Assembly (NCBI RefSeq): GCF_014696065.1
Contig: NZ_JACJPL010000031.1
Coordinates: 744,001 to 808,000 of the forward strand
Reading direction: 5' to 3'
Source of the DNA: Leptolyngbya sp. FACHB-261
GTDB taxonomy: Bacteria; Cyanobacteriota; Cyanobacteriia; FACHB-261
Length of the DNA stretch: 64,000 nucleotides
In this document: piece by piece, positions 53,745 to 64,000 of the stretch
Position numbering within the stretch: position 1 is the stretch's first letter
How the letters are laid out: each line of letters begins with the position of its first letter
Position numbers and translations under genes: made by a program
The notes under the pieces: model-generated
What the model was told of the DNA's origin: nothing
Seen by the model: only the letters and a program-made list of their open reading frames with translations
Databases searched by the model: none

Positions 53745-54791
53745 TTATCGATTAGCAGTTGCCACTTCTTGCTGGAGCTTGCTCTTGGCCGCTTTGAACT
53801 CGCTAGCCATTTGCTCTTTCTGCTCGCTGCTGCAATTCTTATCGATTGACGCGAACATCGTGCTTTCCTCCTGGCGGATGTGGTCACCCACCATTTCCAT
53901 AAGATCCTTGACCTTAGATCTGAACTCGTCCGCTGAAGCAGGGTCAATTGCCTTGATCTCGTCAAGCATCCGCTTCATTTCGGCTTGCTCATCGTACAGC
54001 TCTTGCGTGTCCCCCTCGCCGTAGAACGGGCGAACTTTCGGGTAGACAACTTCTTCTTCAGCCTGGGCATGGACCAATAGATCTTTGTAAAGCTGGCTGA
54101 AATACTCTTGGAGCTTCTGAGGATCTTTCGTCGCTCCGATTTCGGTGAAGATGGTATTCACCTTGTTGTGGTCCAGCCGGATCAGGGTCTGAATGTTCAT
54201 GTCCTGCTTGTCTGTGTTCTGGGTAATCACGCTACCCGCAACACCCGACAGGGCAGCAACTGCATCCTGCACGCGCGCCCAAAGCCCTTGCTTGGCTTCT
54301 TTGCCGGTCATCTCACGGACACCCACCTGTTCCAGCACACCCTTGAGCTGTTCTTGGTGAGCACGGCCCTCGAAGTTGACCGTATTCAAAGGCGTAATCG
54401 CCACTTCAATATCAGCCCCTACTACCTGAGCGGCTTTGTGGATCATGATTCCACTCATCGCCTGACCATGCTTCATCAGTTCGTGATGCATGAGTTTCTG
54501 GTAGAACGTAAACTCATCGCCCGACATCATCTGCTCGAACTGCGGAATAAATATGTTGGTCGCAGCACTAGGTTCAGATTGAATGCCGTATTGAACGATC
54601 ACGGTCTCTATAATGCCTAGGTTTTTGCGGTCATCCTCAAGCATGTTCTGAAGACGCTCACGGACATCGTCGTAAGGGCAGACGTCGATGAGCTTTTGAT
54701 CATTCGAGATAATCAAATTTTGAAAAGCCTTAAGATCTGCCAATCTCTCGCCGATGGCAAGCCGTTTGGTATCGTCTAGTGTTGTAGCCAT
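53745..54791 (-). CDS. Hemerythrin-like HHE protein with ferritin-like N-domain
   Basis: 348 residues from the ATG at 54791 (GTAGGAG upstream). C-terminal hemerythrin HHE domain with iron ligands in LIRLDHNKVNTIF, LLVHAQAEEEVVYP and DHIRQEESTMFASI. The N-terminal half (RLADLKAFQNLIISNDQKLI; QKLMHHELMKHGQAMSGIMI) is a second helical, His/Glu-bearing domain, possibly another HHE or ferritin-like bundle. A TTG at 54824 would add 11 residues. Oxygen, iron or NO handling is likely (inference). Confidence 0.85.
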   Translation of the reverse strand: MATTLDDTKRLAIGERLADLKAFQNLIISNDQKLIDVCPYDDVRERLQNMLEDDRKNLGIIETVIVQYGIQSEPSAATNIFIPQFEQMMSGDEFTFYQKLMHHELMKHGQAMSGIMIHKAAQVVGADIEVAITPLNTVNFEGRAHQEQLKGVLEQVGVREMTGKEAKQGLWARVQDAVAALSGVAGSVITQNTDKQDMNIQTLIRLDHNKVNTIFTEIGATKDPQKLQEYFSQLYKDLLVHAQAEEEVVYPKVRPFYGEGDTQELYDEQAEMKRMLDEIKAIDPASADEFRSKVKDLMEMVGDHIRQEESTMFASIDKNCSSEQKEQMASEFKAAKSKLQQEVATANR

Positions 54792-55569
54792 GCTGGATGC
54801 TCCTACAAAGAAGTAAAGTGACAAAAATGCTTGAATACCTTGATCCTGGCGGTGAACCCGTTCTCGTCCACCCGACCAAAGTTAGATGTTTTGATTGAGC
54901 CCACAGGCAGCTAGCCGCCGAGGAAGACCTATAGTAGAGCGCAGTTGTGATGGCCAAGCGTTACAGAGCCCCTGGTTTGAGAGCCAGTTTTATGTTCTGA
55001 CCTGTCTGTCGTTGGCAAGTGCGTTACGGCATTGCTTTAGAACTAATCAATAAGCCTCTAGCAGAAGTGCCTTAGCTAAAACCTTAAGAGCTCTGTTATC
55101 ACTGCCTTATTGAGCAAGCTACAGGACAAAATACGAGTTTTAATGCCTTACTCGTTGGAATCCTAGTTCTGTATATAGCCCTATAAAGTAGACTGCATCA
55201 GAAACAAGCTTTAATTTCAAGGGCTAGTGACACTGGGGTTTAAGGCCTATGGGGCAGTCTGTATCTGCCTAAATCACTACTGGGCAGCCCAGCACTTTGT
55301 TCAGGTTTCAGTTGTCCGGGCAATGTCCGGGCAGGAGAAGTGACGCCAGTAGAAGTGGGGGAGGAAACCTCACTCTGAGCTGAGGATAGTGCCCTGCTGG
55401 GACCGTTGCTTCAGCGGAGCGGCAGACAGCGGACAAAGTCGGAAACCCAGAGGGGAAGACGTTGATAAAACTTTTTCAAATCAACACCCCACTCAGGTAT
55501 TAGAGCAAACTGGCACCTGCCCAGTCAAAGCTCTATGGTGCTGGTAATGTGTGTGAGGAGGTACGAAGC
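54792..55569. other. Long leader/intergenic region with GC-rich structured segment
   Basis: 780 bp between divergent genes. 55310-55460 is GC-rich with repeated GTCCGGGCA (two copies), GGAGG-aaa-CCTC and CGGAC pairs, and may fold as an RNA leader; a TTGAT/ATCAA hairpin lies at about 55463. I see no match to a known riboswitch class. Confidence 0.45.
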
Positions 55570-57384
55570 ATGAACAAAATGTGGTGTGAGTCCCGCCTCA
55601 GTAGAACGGTTAGACGGTGGGCCACGCTGGGTGGTTTCACTTTGAGCAGCCTGCTCCAGGCAGCCCCACTTCTGGCACAAACGCCCTTACCATCAGCAGA
55701 ACTTTGCCCGACCGGCACCGTCGTCAACGCCTCTGAAACCGAGCAGAAGTCAGGCGGCAACCTGGCCATGCTGCCCTCGGAGCTGGCGCGGGGTTTAGAC
55801 CAACAGATCAGCACAGCAATGGGACTATGGGAACGTCTCAACCGCAACCTGGCACCCTGGCCTGGAATTGCCGAGAGCGCCCGCATGGCCCGTGTGCCAG
55901 TTCTGATGTATCACGACATCACGGATCAGCCTGAAGTCTTCTTTGATGTCACGCCAGAGCAATTCGAAGCTCGGTTAGAAGAAATCCGAGAAGCAGGCGC
56001 AACGCCGATCAGCATGACCCGTCTGGTGCTTAACCTGCGTTTTGGCGTACCTTTACCGCCCAAACCGGTGCTGTTGAGCTTTGACGACGGCTATGCAGGC
56101 CACTACAAGTTTGTCTTGCCCCTGCTGAAGCGCTACAACTACCCAGCGACTTTCGCGGTTTATATCGGTGCCCTGGACAAGCAAACTCAGGCTGATGCAG
56201 CAGGTAAGGCCGTCCCCGGTCGCGCCCACATCACCTGGGACCAGCTACGCGAGATCGCCAACAGTGGTTTGGCCACGATCGTCGCTCACTCCGTCTCTCA
56301 CCCCGAAGACCTCACCAAGCTGGACGACGCGCAACTCCAGGCGGAGATTCTGACCTCTAAGCAACGCCTAGAGCAGGAATTGGGCCTGCCTATTCCCTAC
56401 TTTGCCTACCCGGCAGGGCACCACGATGAGCGAGTGGTCGCGCAAGTAGCCGCAGCAGGCTTCCAAGCAGCGCTGACCATGAGCAATGACGAAGAGGAGG
56501 AGACCTTTGCCGGCAATTCCACGACGCTCCTAGCAATTCAACGTTTCGGTCAGTCTCGCCTCAGAGAAGTCCTACCTCAAGCTTGGGCAGGACCGCCCTT
56601 CAGCTTGCCGAGCGGCGGCATCACCTTCAATACACCGGTCGCGGTCAACAATGTTGACTCGGATGGACTTGCCCTAACTCTGATTAGCGGTGGACGCCCT
56701 CGCACCTTCCATGCCGACACTCGTTATCAAGTCGCTGACATCCTGGCGCAATCGGGAGCGACGGCCGCTGTGGATGGTGGTTTTTTCTCTCTAGAACACA
56801 TCGATTCCAATCAAATGATTGGTCCTGTGCTCAGTCAGAACACTGGGCAATTCATCCCAGACTCCATCAACGATTTGAAGAAGATGGGCGGGCGGCCTCT
56901 GGTGCTGATTGGCCCTCGCAGTGTACGGTATGTGCCCTTTAACGGTCAAAAGCACAACAGCCTGGAGGGGATTCAGGCCGAGATGCCAGATGTCACCGAT
57001 GCTTTTGTCGCTGCTGCTTGGTTAGTAAAAGCAGGAGTGGGTCAGCCCTCCAGCAGCTTCCGTGACCTCTACGGCTTCGACGCCATGCGGCAGCGAGCCT
57101 TTTGGGGCATTAACGAGCAGGGGCAACCGGTGGTCGGCGTGAGCCATGACCGAGTTGACGCGGTTGCCTTGGGACGGGCCCTTGCAGCAGCGGGCTTGCG
57201 CGAAGCGGTGATGCTCGACTCTGGAGCGAGTACCTCCTTGGCCTACCGCAACGAGTCACTGGTGAGTTATCTGCCTCGTCCGGTCCCCCACGCGGTCACT
57301 CTGTCTGACCAGACGCAGCCAACGCTTGCCAACTGCGCCCCACTGAATACAACCAGCACAACCAGCAGCATCAACCGTCAGTAG
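55570..57384 (+). CDS. Polysaccharide deacetylase fused to phosphodiester glycosidase (NAGPA) domain
   Basis: 604 residues from the ATG at 55570 (GAGGAGG upstream). Signal region (FTLSSLLQAAPLLA). NodB deacetylase domain (about 95-320): RVPVLMYHDITDQ, LLSFDDGYAGHY with metal Asp, HSVSHPEDLT, FAYPAGHHDERV. C-terminal NAGPA-like domain (about 360-600): AAVDGGFFSLEHIDSNQMIG, GGRPLVLIGPRSVRY, VMLDSGASTSLAY. The fusion suggests stepwise trimming of an N-acetylated envelope glycan (inference). Confidence 0.92.
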   Translation: MNKMWCESRLSRTVRRWATLGGFTLSSLLQAAPLLAQTPLPSAELCPTGTVVNASETEQKSGGNLAMLPSELARGLDQQISTAMGLWERLNRNLAPWPGIAESARMARVPVLMYHDITDQPEVFFDVTPEQFEARLEEIREAGATPISMTRLVLNLRFGVPLPPKPVLLSFDDGYAGHYKFVLPLLKRYNYPATFAVYIGALDKQTQADAAGKAVPGRAHITWDQLREIANSGLATIVAHSVSHPEDLTKLDDAQLQAEILTSKQRLEQELGLPIPYFAYPAGHHDERVVAQVAAAGFQAALTMSNDEEEETFAGNSTTLLAIQRFGQSRLREVLPQAWAGPPFSLPSGGITFNTPVAVNNVDSDGLALTLISGGRPRTFHADTRYQVADILAQSGATAAVDGGFFSLEHIDSNQMIGPVLSQNTGQFIPDSINDLKKMGGRPLVLIGPRSVRYVPFNGQKHNSLEGIQAEMPDVTDAFVAAAWLVKAGVGQPSSSFRDLYGFDAMRQRAFWGINEQGQPVVGVSHDRVDAVALGRALAAAGLREAVMLDSGASTSLAYRNESLVSYLPRPVPHAVTLSDQTQPTLANCAPLNTTSTTSSINRQ

Positions 57385-57393
57385 GGACAAGAC

Positions 57394-57426
57394 AAAGTAA
57401 GGGCGAGGAAACCTCGCCCTTACTTT
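57394..57426 (+). terminator. Rho-independent terminator
   Basis: AAAGTAAGGGCGAGG-AAA-CCTCGCCCTTACTTT, a perfect 15-bp stem 9 bp after the deacetylase stop. Confidence 0.93.
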
Positions 57427-57508
57427 ATGTGGCTTTAGTACAGTCTGGTAGGGGTGGGGTCTCCCCACCCACTTACCACCTATCCCGTGTCCTTTCTGTC
57501 CTGTGCCC

Positions 57509-58783
57509 TTAGCTTGCGTGCTTGCGGAACACCAGCGTGACGTTGTGACCACCGAAGCCGAAAGAATTAGAAAGCGCTACATCTACAAGCTGTTCACGAC
57601 TGACGTTGGGCACGTAGTCCAAGTCGCAACCTTCATCAGGGTTTTCCAGGTTGATCGTGGGGGGGACGCGGTCATTGGCCACAGCCATTGCCGTTGCCAC
57701 CGCTTCGATGCCGCCGGAGCCGCCCAGCAGGTGCCCGGTCATCGACTTGGTGGAACTCACCGTTATGCGGTGGGCATGGTCACCGAGCGCTTTTTTAATG
57801 GCTAAGGTTTCCGTGGGGTCATTCACAGGCGTGCTGGTGCCGTGGGCGTTGATATAGCTCACCTGATCTGGGGTGATGCCTGCATCCTTCAGCGCCATCT
57901 GGATTGCGCGGGCTGCCCCATCCCCACCCGGCGTGGGCGAGGTCATGTGGTAGGCATCGCAGGTAACGCCGTAGCCCAAGATTTCAGCGTAGATTTCGGC
58001 GCCCCGACTGAGCGCATGCTCCAGTTCTTCAAGAATCAGGATGCCTGAGCCTTCACCTAAGACGAAACCGTCACGGTCTCGATCAAAGGGCCGACTGGCG
58101 TGGGCAGGGTCATCGTTACGCGTAGAGAGCGTGCGAGCTGAGGCAAAGCCTGCCACGGCTAAGGGAGTGATCGCCGCTTCTGTACCGCCACAGATCATGG
58201 CTTGGGCCAAACCCCGCTGCACAAAGCGGAAGGCATCACCTACGGCATTGGAACCTGCGGCGCAGGCGGTGACTGGGCAGGAATTAGGGCCTTTGGCTCC
58301 GGTGTGAATGGCAGTCAGACCGGCAGCCATATTCGCGATCATCATGGGGACCATGAAGGGGCTGCAACGGTCTGGGCCACGGTTCATCAGCACTTCGTGC
58401 TGGTCTTCCAGCACCTTCAGGCCGCCGATGCCAGTCCCGATGATGACGCCGACCTGCTCAGCATTCAGGTCCGTGATCTCCAATTGGGCATCTGCTAAAG
58501 CTTGCTTGCTTGCGGCAATTGCAAATTGCGCAAAGCGATCCATGCGCTTGGCCTCTTTGGCAGCCATGTGGTCTTGGGGATTGAAGCCCTTGACCTCACC
58601 CGCGATTCGGCAGTCGTGACGAGAGGTGTCAAATTGGGTGATCAAACCAATACCATTGCGGCCTGCCATCAAGCCCGTCCAGTAGTCTGCCAGGGTATTG
58701 CCTAGGGGAGTGATGGCTCCCATACCCGTAACAACAACACGCTTCAACACGGAGCTTCGCTCGGACAAATCGAGGTTAGACAT
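57509..58783 (-). CDS. fabF: Beta-ketoacyl-ACP synthase II
   Basis: 424 residues; condenses malonyl-ACP with acyl-ACP in fatty-acid elongation. VTGMGAITPLGNTLADYW start of the thiolase fold, nucleophile Cys in VTACAAGSNAVGDAF, active-site His in YINAHGTSTPVND and KSMTGHLLGGSGGIEAVA. Family-normal length. Last gene of fabG-acpP-fabF, 45 bp after acpP. Confidence 0.96.
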   Translation of the reverse strand: MSNLDLSERSSVLKRVVVTGMGAITPLGNTLADYWTGLMAGRNGIGLITQFDTSRHDCRIAGEVKGFNPQDHMAAKEAKRMDRFAQFAIAASKQALADAQLEITDLNAEQVGVIIGTGIGGLKVLEDQHEVLMNRGPDRCSPFMVPMMIANMAAGLTAIHTGAKGPNSCPVTACAAGSNAVGDAFRFVQRGLAQAMICGGTEAAITPLAVAGFASARTLSTRNDDPAHASRPFDRDRDGFVLGEGSGILILEELEHALSRGAEIYAEILGYGVTCDAYHMTSPTPGGDGAARAIQMALKDAGITPDQVSYINAHGTSTPVNDPTETLAIKKALGDHAHRITVSSTKSMTGHLLGGSGGIEAVATAMAVANDRVPPTINLENPDEGCDLDYVPNVSREQLVDVALSNSFGFGGHNVTLVFRKHAS

Positions 58784-58828
58784 GGATCGGCTTGCAAGAA
58801 CCTTAAAAGAAATTCAATCGAAGCAGGA

Positions 58829-59071
58829 TCAGGCCGCAGCTTTCTTTTTATCGATGTAATCTACTGCGCTTTGAACGGTAGCAATCCCTTCTGCATCTTC
58901 GTCAGGAATTTCCAGTTCAAATTCTTCTTCTAGGGCCATAACCAGCTCTACGGTGTCTAAGGAGTCAGCCCCCAAGTCGTTGGCGAAACTGGCTTCCGGC
59001 TTGACTTCGGCCGGATCGACACCCAGTTGTTCAGCCACGATTTTCTTGACTTTTTCGTACGTCTCACTCAT
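58829..59071 (-). CDS. acpP: Acyl carrier protein
   Basis: 80 residues. [20 protein letters not shown] carries the Ser that receives phosphopantetheine; four-helix acidic protein. It carries the growing acyl chain for FabF/FabG encoded on either side. Confidence 0.97.
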   Translation of the reverse strand: MSETYEKVKKIVAEQLGVDPAEVKPEASFANDLGADSLDTVELVMALEEEFELEIPDEDAEGIATVQSAVDYIDKKKAAA

Positions 59072-59141
59072 GGGGACTGTTAGCTCCTTGAAAACTGTTC
59101 AGTAGTAGACATCCTTCCAATCTTATCTGAAAGGGGCACAC

Positions 59142-60215
<1,074 letters not shown>

Positions 60216-60240
60216 ATATTGGCAGCCCTGACATTGAAAG

Positions 60241-60392
60241 CCCAAGCTTGCCAGCCCAACATCGCGAACCCAAGCTTGCCAGCCTTGTCGCGTAGTCAAA
60301 GCCTAAACAGCAGTACACCTGTTGAGACTTGGGGGCCTGACTTGGTTGGGACTTACTTAGTTGGGACTTGTAGGGGCATGGCAATGCCATGC
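60241..60392. repeat. Short direct and inverted repeats
   Basis: cccaagcttgccagcc occurs at 60241 and 60269; gttgggactt occurs twice around 60345-60370; GCATGGCA-a-TGCCATGC (60376-60392) is a perfect palindrome of a kind found dispersed in cyanobacterial genomes. It lies between convergent genes at 59955 and 60407. Confidence 0.6.
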
Positions 60393-60406
60393 TCCATGAA
60401 GCGTCC

Positions 60407-61408
60407 TCAGGCAAATCGCAATTGCTGACCAATGCCCATTGCTCGAGCTTTAGTCAGCAGAGCGTGACCTAGAGCAATATCACTGGTCGATAAGCCGCGA
60501 TGCCACAGCAGGATCGTTTCGACGTCGCTGGTCCGACCGGCTTTGTGGCCTGTCACAATCTCGCCCAGTTCAGCGTAAAGAGTCTGTTCGCTTAAGCGGC
60601 CTGTCTCGACATGGGCACGCAGAGAGCCGAACTTGCCCTGTTTACACTGGCCCCAGTCATCAACCACGATTTTGCTCATGAGATCAGTTAGCGACAGTTC
60701 GACCGCGCTCATCGTGCCATAGGGCGCCACGAAGGCACCGGGCTGGATCCATTCGCTTTTTAGGAGTGGTGTGGGGGCGTTCAAGCGGGAGGCCTCGACT
60801 ACGATGTCGGCCCCGCGCACGCAGGACTCCCAGTCATCGGTGGCGATCACTGGCTTGCCTAGATCTTCGGATAAGCGAGCGGCAAACGAGTCTCGGCTCT
60901 CGGGACGGCGCGAATGGACCCGGATTGTCGAGAAGTCAAAGAGGTGGTCGAGCAAACGAACGTTCCAGTAAGCGGTGCCCCTTGCGCCGATGTGGGCGAG
61001 CACGCGACTGTTGCGTCGAGCCAGATATTTAGCGCCAATCGCAGTCACAGCGCCCGTTCGCATCTCGGTAATCGCCGTGGCATCAAGCAGGGCAACGGGT
61101 ATTCCCGTTCGCGGATCGAACAGATTCAGCAGCGCCATCTCCGAGGGCAGGCCGCGCTGGTAGTTCTCCACGTAGTCGCCGACAATCTTGACGCCAGCCA
61201 GTTGAAGCGGCGCAATGTAGCCTCGCAGAATATTGAAATGTCCCTGAAAAGCGGGATCCGGCTCCAGATGCACACGGGGCTCAATGACAGTTTCACCAGC
61301 GCCTTGCGCCCGTAGCCCCTCCTCGACTGCGGCCAGGATTTCGTCATTGGTCAGAGCGAGAGCACTGACATCGAGGCCATTGAGGTAGGTGAAGTAAATG
61401 GGATCCAT
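60407..61408 (-). CDS. Ornithine cyclodeaminase/mu-crystallin family protein
   Basis: 333 residues, NAD-linked OCD/alanine-dehydrogenase-type fold. TNDEILAAVEEGLRAQG, PSEMALLNLFDPRTGIPVAL, DATAITEMRTGAVTAIGAKY (signature), VLAHIGARGTAYWNVRLLDH (variant Rossmann Gly motif), ADIVVEASRLNAPTPLL. Family members act on ornithine, imino acids or other amino acids; the exact activity is uncertain. It lies near the hut genes, hinting at amino-acid use. The 21-bp CTC-N6-GAG array lies upstream of it. Confidence 0.85.
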   Translation of the reverse strand: MDPIYFTYLNGLDVSALALTNDEILAAVEEGLRAQGAGETVIEPRVHLEPDPAFQGHFNILRGYIAPLQLAGVKIVGDYVENYQRGLPSEMALLNLFDPRTGIPVALLDATAITEMRTGAVTAIGAKYLARRNSRVLAHIGARGTAYWNVRLLDHLFDFSTIRVHSRRPESRDSFAARLSEDLGKPVIATDDWESCVRGADIVVEASRLNAPTPLLKSEWIQPGAFVAPYGTMSAVELSLTDLMSKIVVDDWGQCKQGKFGSLRAHVETGRLSEQTLYAELGEIVTGHKAGRTSDVETILLWHRGLSTSDIALGHALLTKARAMGIGQQLRFA

Positions 61409-61507
61409 TGAGTTGTTTTAGGAGTGGTTCGGTAAAAATGTTTTGTGGCTCATCAGTTCCCCCACCGCAGGCGTCAGGTTCTGCTGCTCTTGCACGGACT
61501 GTAAAGA

Positions 61508-61603
61508 CTCATCGTCCAGTTTCCGAGGCTCGTGAATGAGAATTGAGGACTCGTGCGCGAGATGTTAAATCTCATTGACGAGGATCAAAGACTCGCCCAC
61601 GAG
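61508..61603. repeat. Five 12-bp CTC-N6-GAG elements at 21-bp spacing
   Basis: CTCATCGTCCAG (61508), CTCGTGAATGAG (61529), CTCGTGCGCGAG (61550), CTCATTGACGAG (61571) and CTCGCCCACGAG (61592), with 9-bp spacers of unrelated sequence. Four of five have CTC...GAG ends; the first ends CAG. It lies 100-195 bp upstream of the OCD gene start and just downstream of the hutF stop. Confidence 0.85.
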
Positions 61604-61636
61604 TTCTAAAGCCTGGCCGCTGATTCATAACCAGTC

Positions 61637-63010
61637 TCAACTCAAAAGCTCTGCCAGAACAGCGCCATAGCAAGCCTGGATGGGCTCCTCTAGCACATGC
61701 CGACCTCCTTGAACTACCCAGCGGCCACCGACCATGACATCGCGCACGCAGCGGTTATCGCCGGAGAAGATCAGGCCATCTAGGAGCTGCGTTTGATCAC
61801 GACCGAGTAAAGCCGGATGCTCGGAGTTGAGGACGACCAGGTCAGCCCGACAGCCGGGAGCCAGCTTACCAATTGGCCGCTGGAGCGCTTGAGTGCCACC
61901 GGCTAACGCCCGCCGATACAGAAACTCGCCAACCGAAGGGATCTCAGCGCTGCATAGGAGATTGCGACGTTGGTGAAGCAGGCGCTGGCCGTACTCCAAC
62001 CAGCGCAACTCCTCAATCGGGTTGACGGAGATATGACTATCCGAGCCGATGCCGATCTGGCCTCCCTGCCGCAGAAAGTCAACAGCGGGAAACAGACCGT
62101 CGCCCAGATTGGCTTCCGTGGTCGGGCATAGTCCAACCACAGCGCCACTAGCAGCCAAACGCGCCGTCTCGTCTGGGCTCATGTGAGTCGCATGCACCAG
62201 GCACCAGCGAGGCGAGAGGGGCATGTGATTCAGCAACCACTCCACGGGCCGCAAGCCGCTCCAGGCGATGCAGTCATTAACTTCCTGCATCTGCTCGGCC
62301 ACATGGATATGGATCGGCGCTTTGGCATCGCGGCTGTCAATCGCAGCTAGCACCTCCTGCAATAGCTCCGGTGCCACTGCCCGCAACGAGTGCGGGGCAA
62401 CCCCCAAGCGGAGTTGAGGATCATCCGCGCAGGTTTTCGCCAGTTCGTCCCACAAGCTCAAGAAACTTTCAGCGTCATTGAGAAACCGTCGCTGCTTGGG
62501 AGCCGGGTCTATTCCCCCGAAGCCGCTGTAACTGTAGAGAACCGGCAGCAGTGTCAGACCGATACCTGTGGTTTGGGCCGCTCCAATCACTCGGCTAGCG
62601 AGTTCACTGCGTTGGGCATAGGCAGCACCCGTGGGGTCATGGTGCAGGTAGTGAAACTCGCCGACTGCCGTGTAACCGGCCTTGAGCAGCTCAACATAGA
62701 GTTGGGCCGCAATCGCTTCCAATTGCTCCGGCGTCAGCCGATCCACAAAGTCGTACATCAACTGTCGCCAAGTCCAGAAGCTATCCTCTCCTGTTGCTCC
62801 TCGCTCGGTCAGACCCGCCATCGCCCGCTGAAAGCTGTGGGAGTGCAGATTGGGCATCCCTGGCAAAACCGAACCGGCCAGCCGTTCCCCCTCGCCGGTT
62901 TGCGCATTAGAAGTCACGGCTGAGATCAAACCCTTGTCATCGATCTCTAAACGCACCTGAGGCGCCCAACCATCCGGCAGCAGTGCGTAGGGAGCCAGCA
63001 CACTAAACAT
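61637..63010 (-). CDS. hutF: Formimidoylglutamate deiminase
   Basis: 457-residue amidohydrolase of the HutF type, converting N-formimidoyl-L-glutamate to N-formyl-L-glutamate and ammonia. Metal site [20 protein letters not shown] (HxH), [21 protein letters not shown] and [32 protein letters not shown] is the C-terminal signature. Divergent from hutI, 24 bp between start codons. hutH/hutU are not in the window. Confidence 0.93.
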   Translation of the reverse strand: MFSVLAPYALLPDGWAPQVRLEIDDKGLISAVTSNAQTGEGERLAGSVLPGMPNLHSHSFQRAMAGLTERGATGEDSFWTWRQLMYDFVDRLTPEQLEAIAAQLYVELLKAGYTAVGEFHYLHHDPTGAAYAQRSELASRVIGAAQTTGIGLTLLPVLYSYSGFGGIDPAPKQRRFLNDAESFLSLWDELAKTCADDPQLRLGVAPHSLRAVAPELLQEVLAAIDSRDAKAPIHIHVAEQMQEVNDCIAWSGLRPVEWLLNHMPLSPRWCLVHATHMSPDETARLAASGAVVGLCPTTEANLGDGLFPAVDFLRQGGQIGIGSDSHISVNPIEELRWLEYGQRLLHQRRNLLCSAEIPSVGEFLYRRALAGGTQALQRPIGKLAPGCRADLVVLNSEHPALLGRDQTQLLDGLIFSGDNRCVRDVMVGGRWVVQGGRHVLEEPIQACYGAVLAELLS

Positions 63011-63034
63011 AGAACGCCTCTGGAGCGCAGGGTC

Positions 63035-64000
63035 TTGAGCAAGTGGGATGCAATTTGGTTAAACGCACAACTGGCGACCATGCAGGCAGGACGGCCCTAT
63101 GGTCTCATCCAAGATGGAGCCATTGGGGTCAAGGCGGGCACGATCGCCTGGGTTGGCAAGCGGACCGAGCTGCCCGGCTCGCCTGAAACCCTTGCCGATG
63201 CAGTTTTCGAGGCTGGAGGCTGCTGGATCACGCCGGGTCTCATCGACTGCCACACGCACCTAGTCTATGCGGGTAATCGAGCCCGAGAGTTCGAGCTACG
63301 CCTGCAAGGCGCTAGCTATGAAGAGATCGCTCGGGCCGGAGGTGGCATTCGCTCAACTGTTGCCGCAACCCGAGAGGCCAGCCCAGAGCTTCTAACCGCT
63401 ACCGCCGAGCGCAGGCTCAGGGCCTTGCGTAGTCAGGGCGTCACCACCGTTGAGATCAAGTCTGGCTACGGCCTGGATCTGGAAACCGAGGTCAAGATGC
63501 TGCGGGTGGCCCGGTCTTTGGCGGAGCATCAGCCAGTTACGATTCGCACGACCTTCCTCGGCGCTCACGCGCTGCCCGTAGAATTTGAGGGCCGCAGTGA
63601 CGCTTACATTGATTTTGTGTGCGCCGAGGTTTTGCCGGTCGTTGCTCAGGAGGGCTTGGTGGATGCGGTCGATGCCTTTTGCGAGGGGATTGGCTTCTCA
63701 CCAGCTCAAACCGTCCGCGTCTTCGAAGCGGCCCAGCGCTGGGGTTTGCCCGTGAAACTGCATGCCGATCAGCTCTCAGATTTGGGCGGTGCGGCCCTGG
63801 CAGCCCAGTTTCGGGCTCTGTCCGCCGAGCATCTGGAATACACCTCAGTCGAAGGCGTGGCCGCAATGGCGTCGGCAGGCACCGTAGCCGTTCTGCTACC
63901 GGGCGCGTTTTACTTTTTGCGGGAGACCCAACTACCGCCGGTGGCGCAATTTCGTCAGCATGGCGTGCCTATGGCCATCGCTACAGACTGCAATCCGGGC
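63035..64000 (+). CDS. hutI: Imidazolonepropionase (3' end outside window)
   Basis: 322 codons in the window; opens 4-imidazolone-5-propionate to formimidoylglutamate, the HutF substrate. [20 protein letters not shown] (HxH zinc site), [51 protein letters not shown] and ATDCNPG are HutI landmarks. The start is TTG at 63035 ([17 protein letters not shown]), with AGGG close upstream; no earlier in-frame ATG. Pairs with hutF in pathway and location. Confidence 0.93.
   Translation, partial: MSKWDAIWLNAQLATMQAGRPYGLIQDGAIGVKAGTIAWVGKRTELPGSPETLADAVFEAGGCWITPGLIDCHTHLVYAGNRAREFELRLQGASYEEIARAGGGIRSTVAATREASPELLTATAERRLRALRSQGVTTVEIKSGYGLDLETEVKMLRVARSLAEHQPVTIRTTFLGAHALPVEFEGRSDAYIDFVCAEVLPVVAQEGLVDAVDAFCEGIGFSPAQTVRVFEAAQRWGLPVKLHADQLSDLGGAALAAQFRALSAEHLEYTSVEGVAAMASAGTVAVLLPGAFYFLRETQLPPVAQFRQHGVPMAIATDCNPG

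Noticed and set aside
55310-55460. c-di-AMP, cobalamin or c-di-GMP riboswitch
   Set aside because: None of the conserved core strings of these classes could be found; kept only as possible unnamed structure.
61508-61603. CTC-N6-GAG array as a CRISPR
   Set aside because: 12-bp imperfect units with 9-bp spacers are far too short and there are no cas genes.

Overview
The window is a piece of a freshwater-type (not Prochlorococcus-like) cyanobacterial chromosome. Evidence: an RpaB/Ycf27 response regulator, a single-helix high-light-inducible protein, a PAP/fibrillin protein, a Psb32-type thylakoid protein, a DUF4168 protein, a zinc-ribbon/kinase/pentapeptide protein typical of cyanobacteria, and scattered GCGATCGC (HIP1) octamers near 14,927, 29,897 and 30,418. 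Most of the window is moderately GC-rich. The stretch from about 43.5 to 51.6 kb is visibly AT-rich and differs from the rest in gene content.

Layout. 1-8.1 kb: partial Ser/Thr kinase, DUF445, fibrillin, glycosyltransferase, Hlip, rpaB, tRNA-Arg(UCU), lipid kinase. 8.2-16.8 kb: a locus of five large polytopic GT-C-type proteins. Two are GT39-like genes at its edges; three are mutually related proteins of about 570-590 residues in alternating orientation. The last GT39 gene is fused end to end with ilvE. 16.7-24.4 kb: ilvE, DUF4168, holA, a lone sugar ABC permease, rbsK, rnz and a SpoIID/LytB protein. 25-37.4 kb: two unknown genes, pdhB, rlpA, psb32, a GHL10 glycoside hydrolase-like protein, a PIG-V-like mannosyltransferase, and a MoxR-DUF58-DUF4129 operon. 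37.6-42.3 kb: L-threonine aldolase and several unknown membrane or acidic proteins separated by unusually long terminator hairpins.

42.4-51.6 kb is the accessory region. Its GC-rich edge holds two small DNA-binding-like genes on either side of a seven-copy 21-bp iteron-like array, and a strong three-way-junction inverted-repeat element. The AT-rich interior holds unknown membrane proteins, a 513-residue protein with a PD-(D/E)XK nuclease signature, a doubly broken DUF433 gene, a HicB gene followed by a stump of hicA, a transmembrane coiled-coil protein and a membrane-anchored pentapeptide-repeat protein. It looks like a turnover site for defence and toxin-antitoxin genes.

51.8-64 kb returns to core content: ohr, a hemerythrin-like protein, a deacetylase/phosphodiester-glycosidase fusion, the fabG-acpP-fabF cluster, an ornithine-cyclodeaminase-family gene, and divergent hutF and hutI (histidine degradation by the formimidoylglutamate deiminase route).

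A recurring oddity is short tandem repetition in intergenic DNA with a fixed period but locus-specific sequence: a 13-bp period at six loci and a 21-bp period at three. I saw no transposase, integrase, CRISPR array or rRNA.
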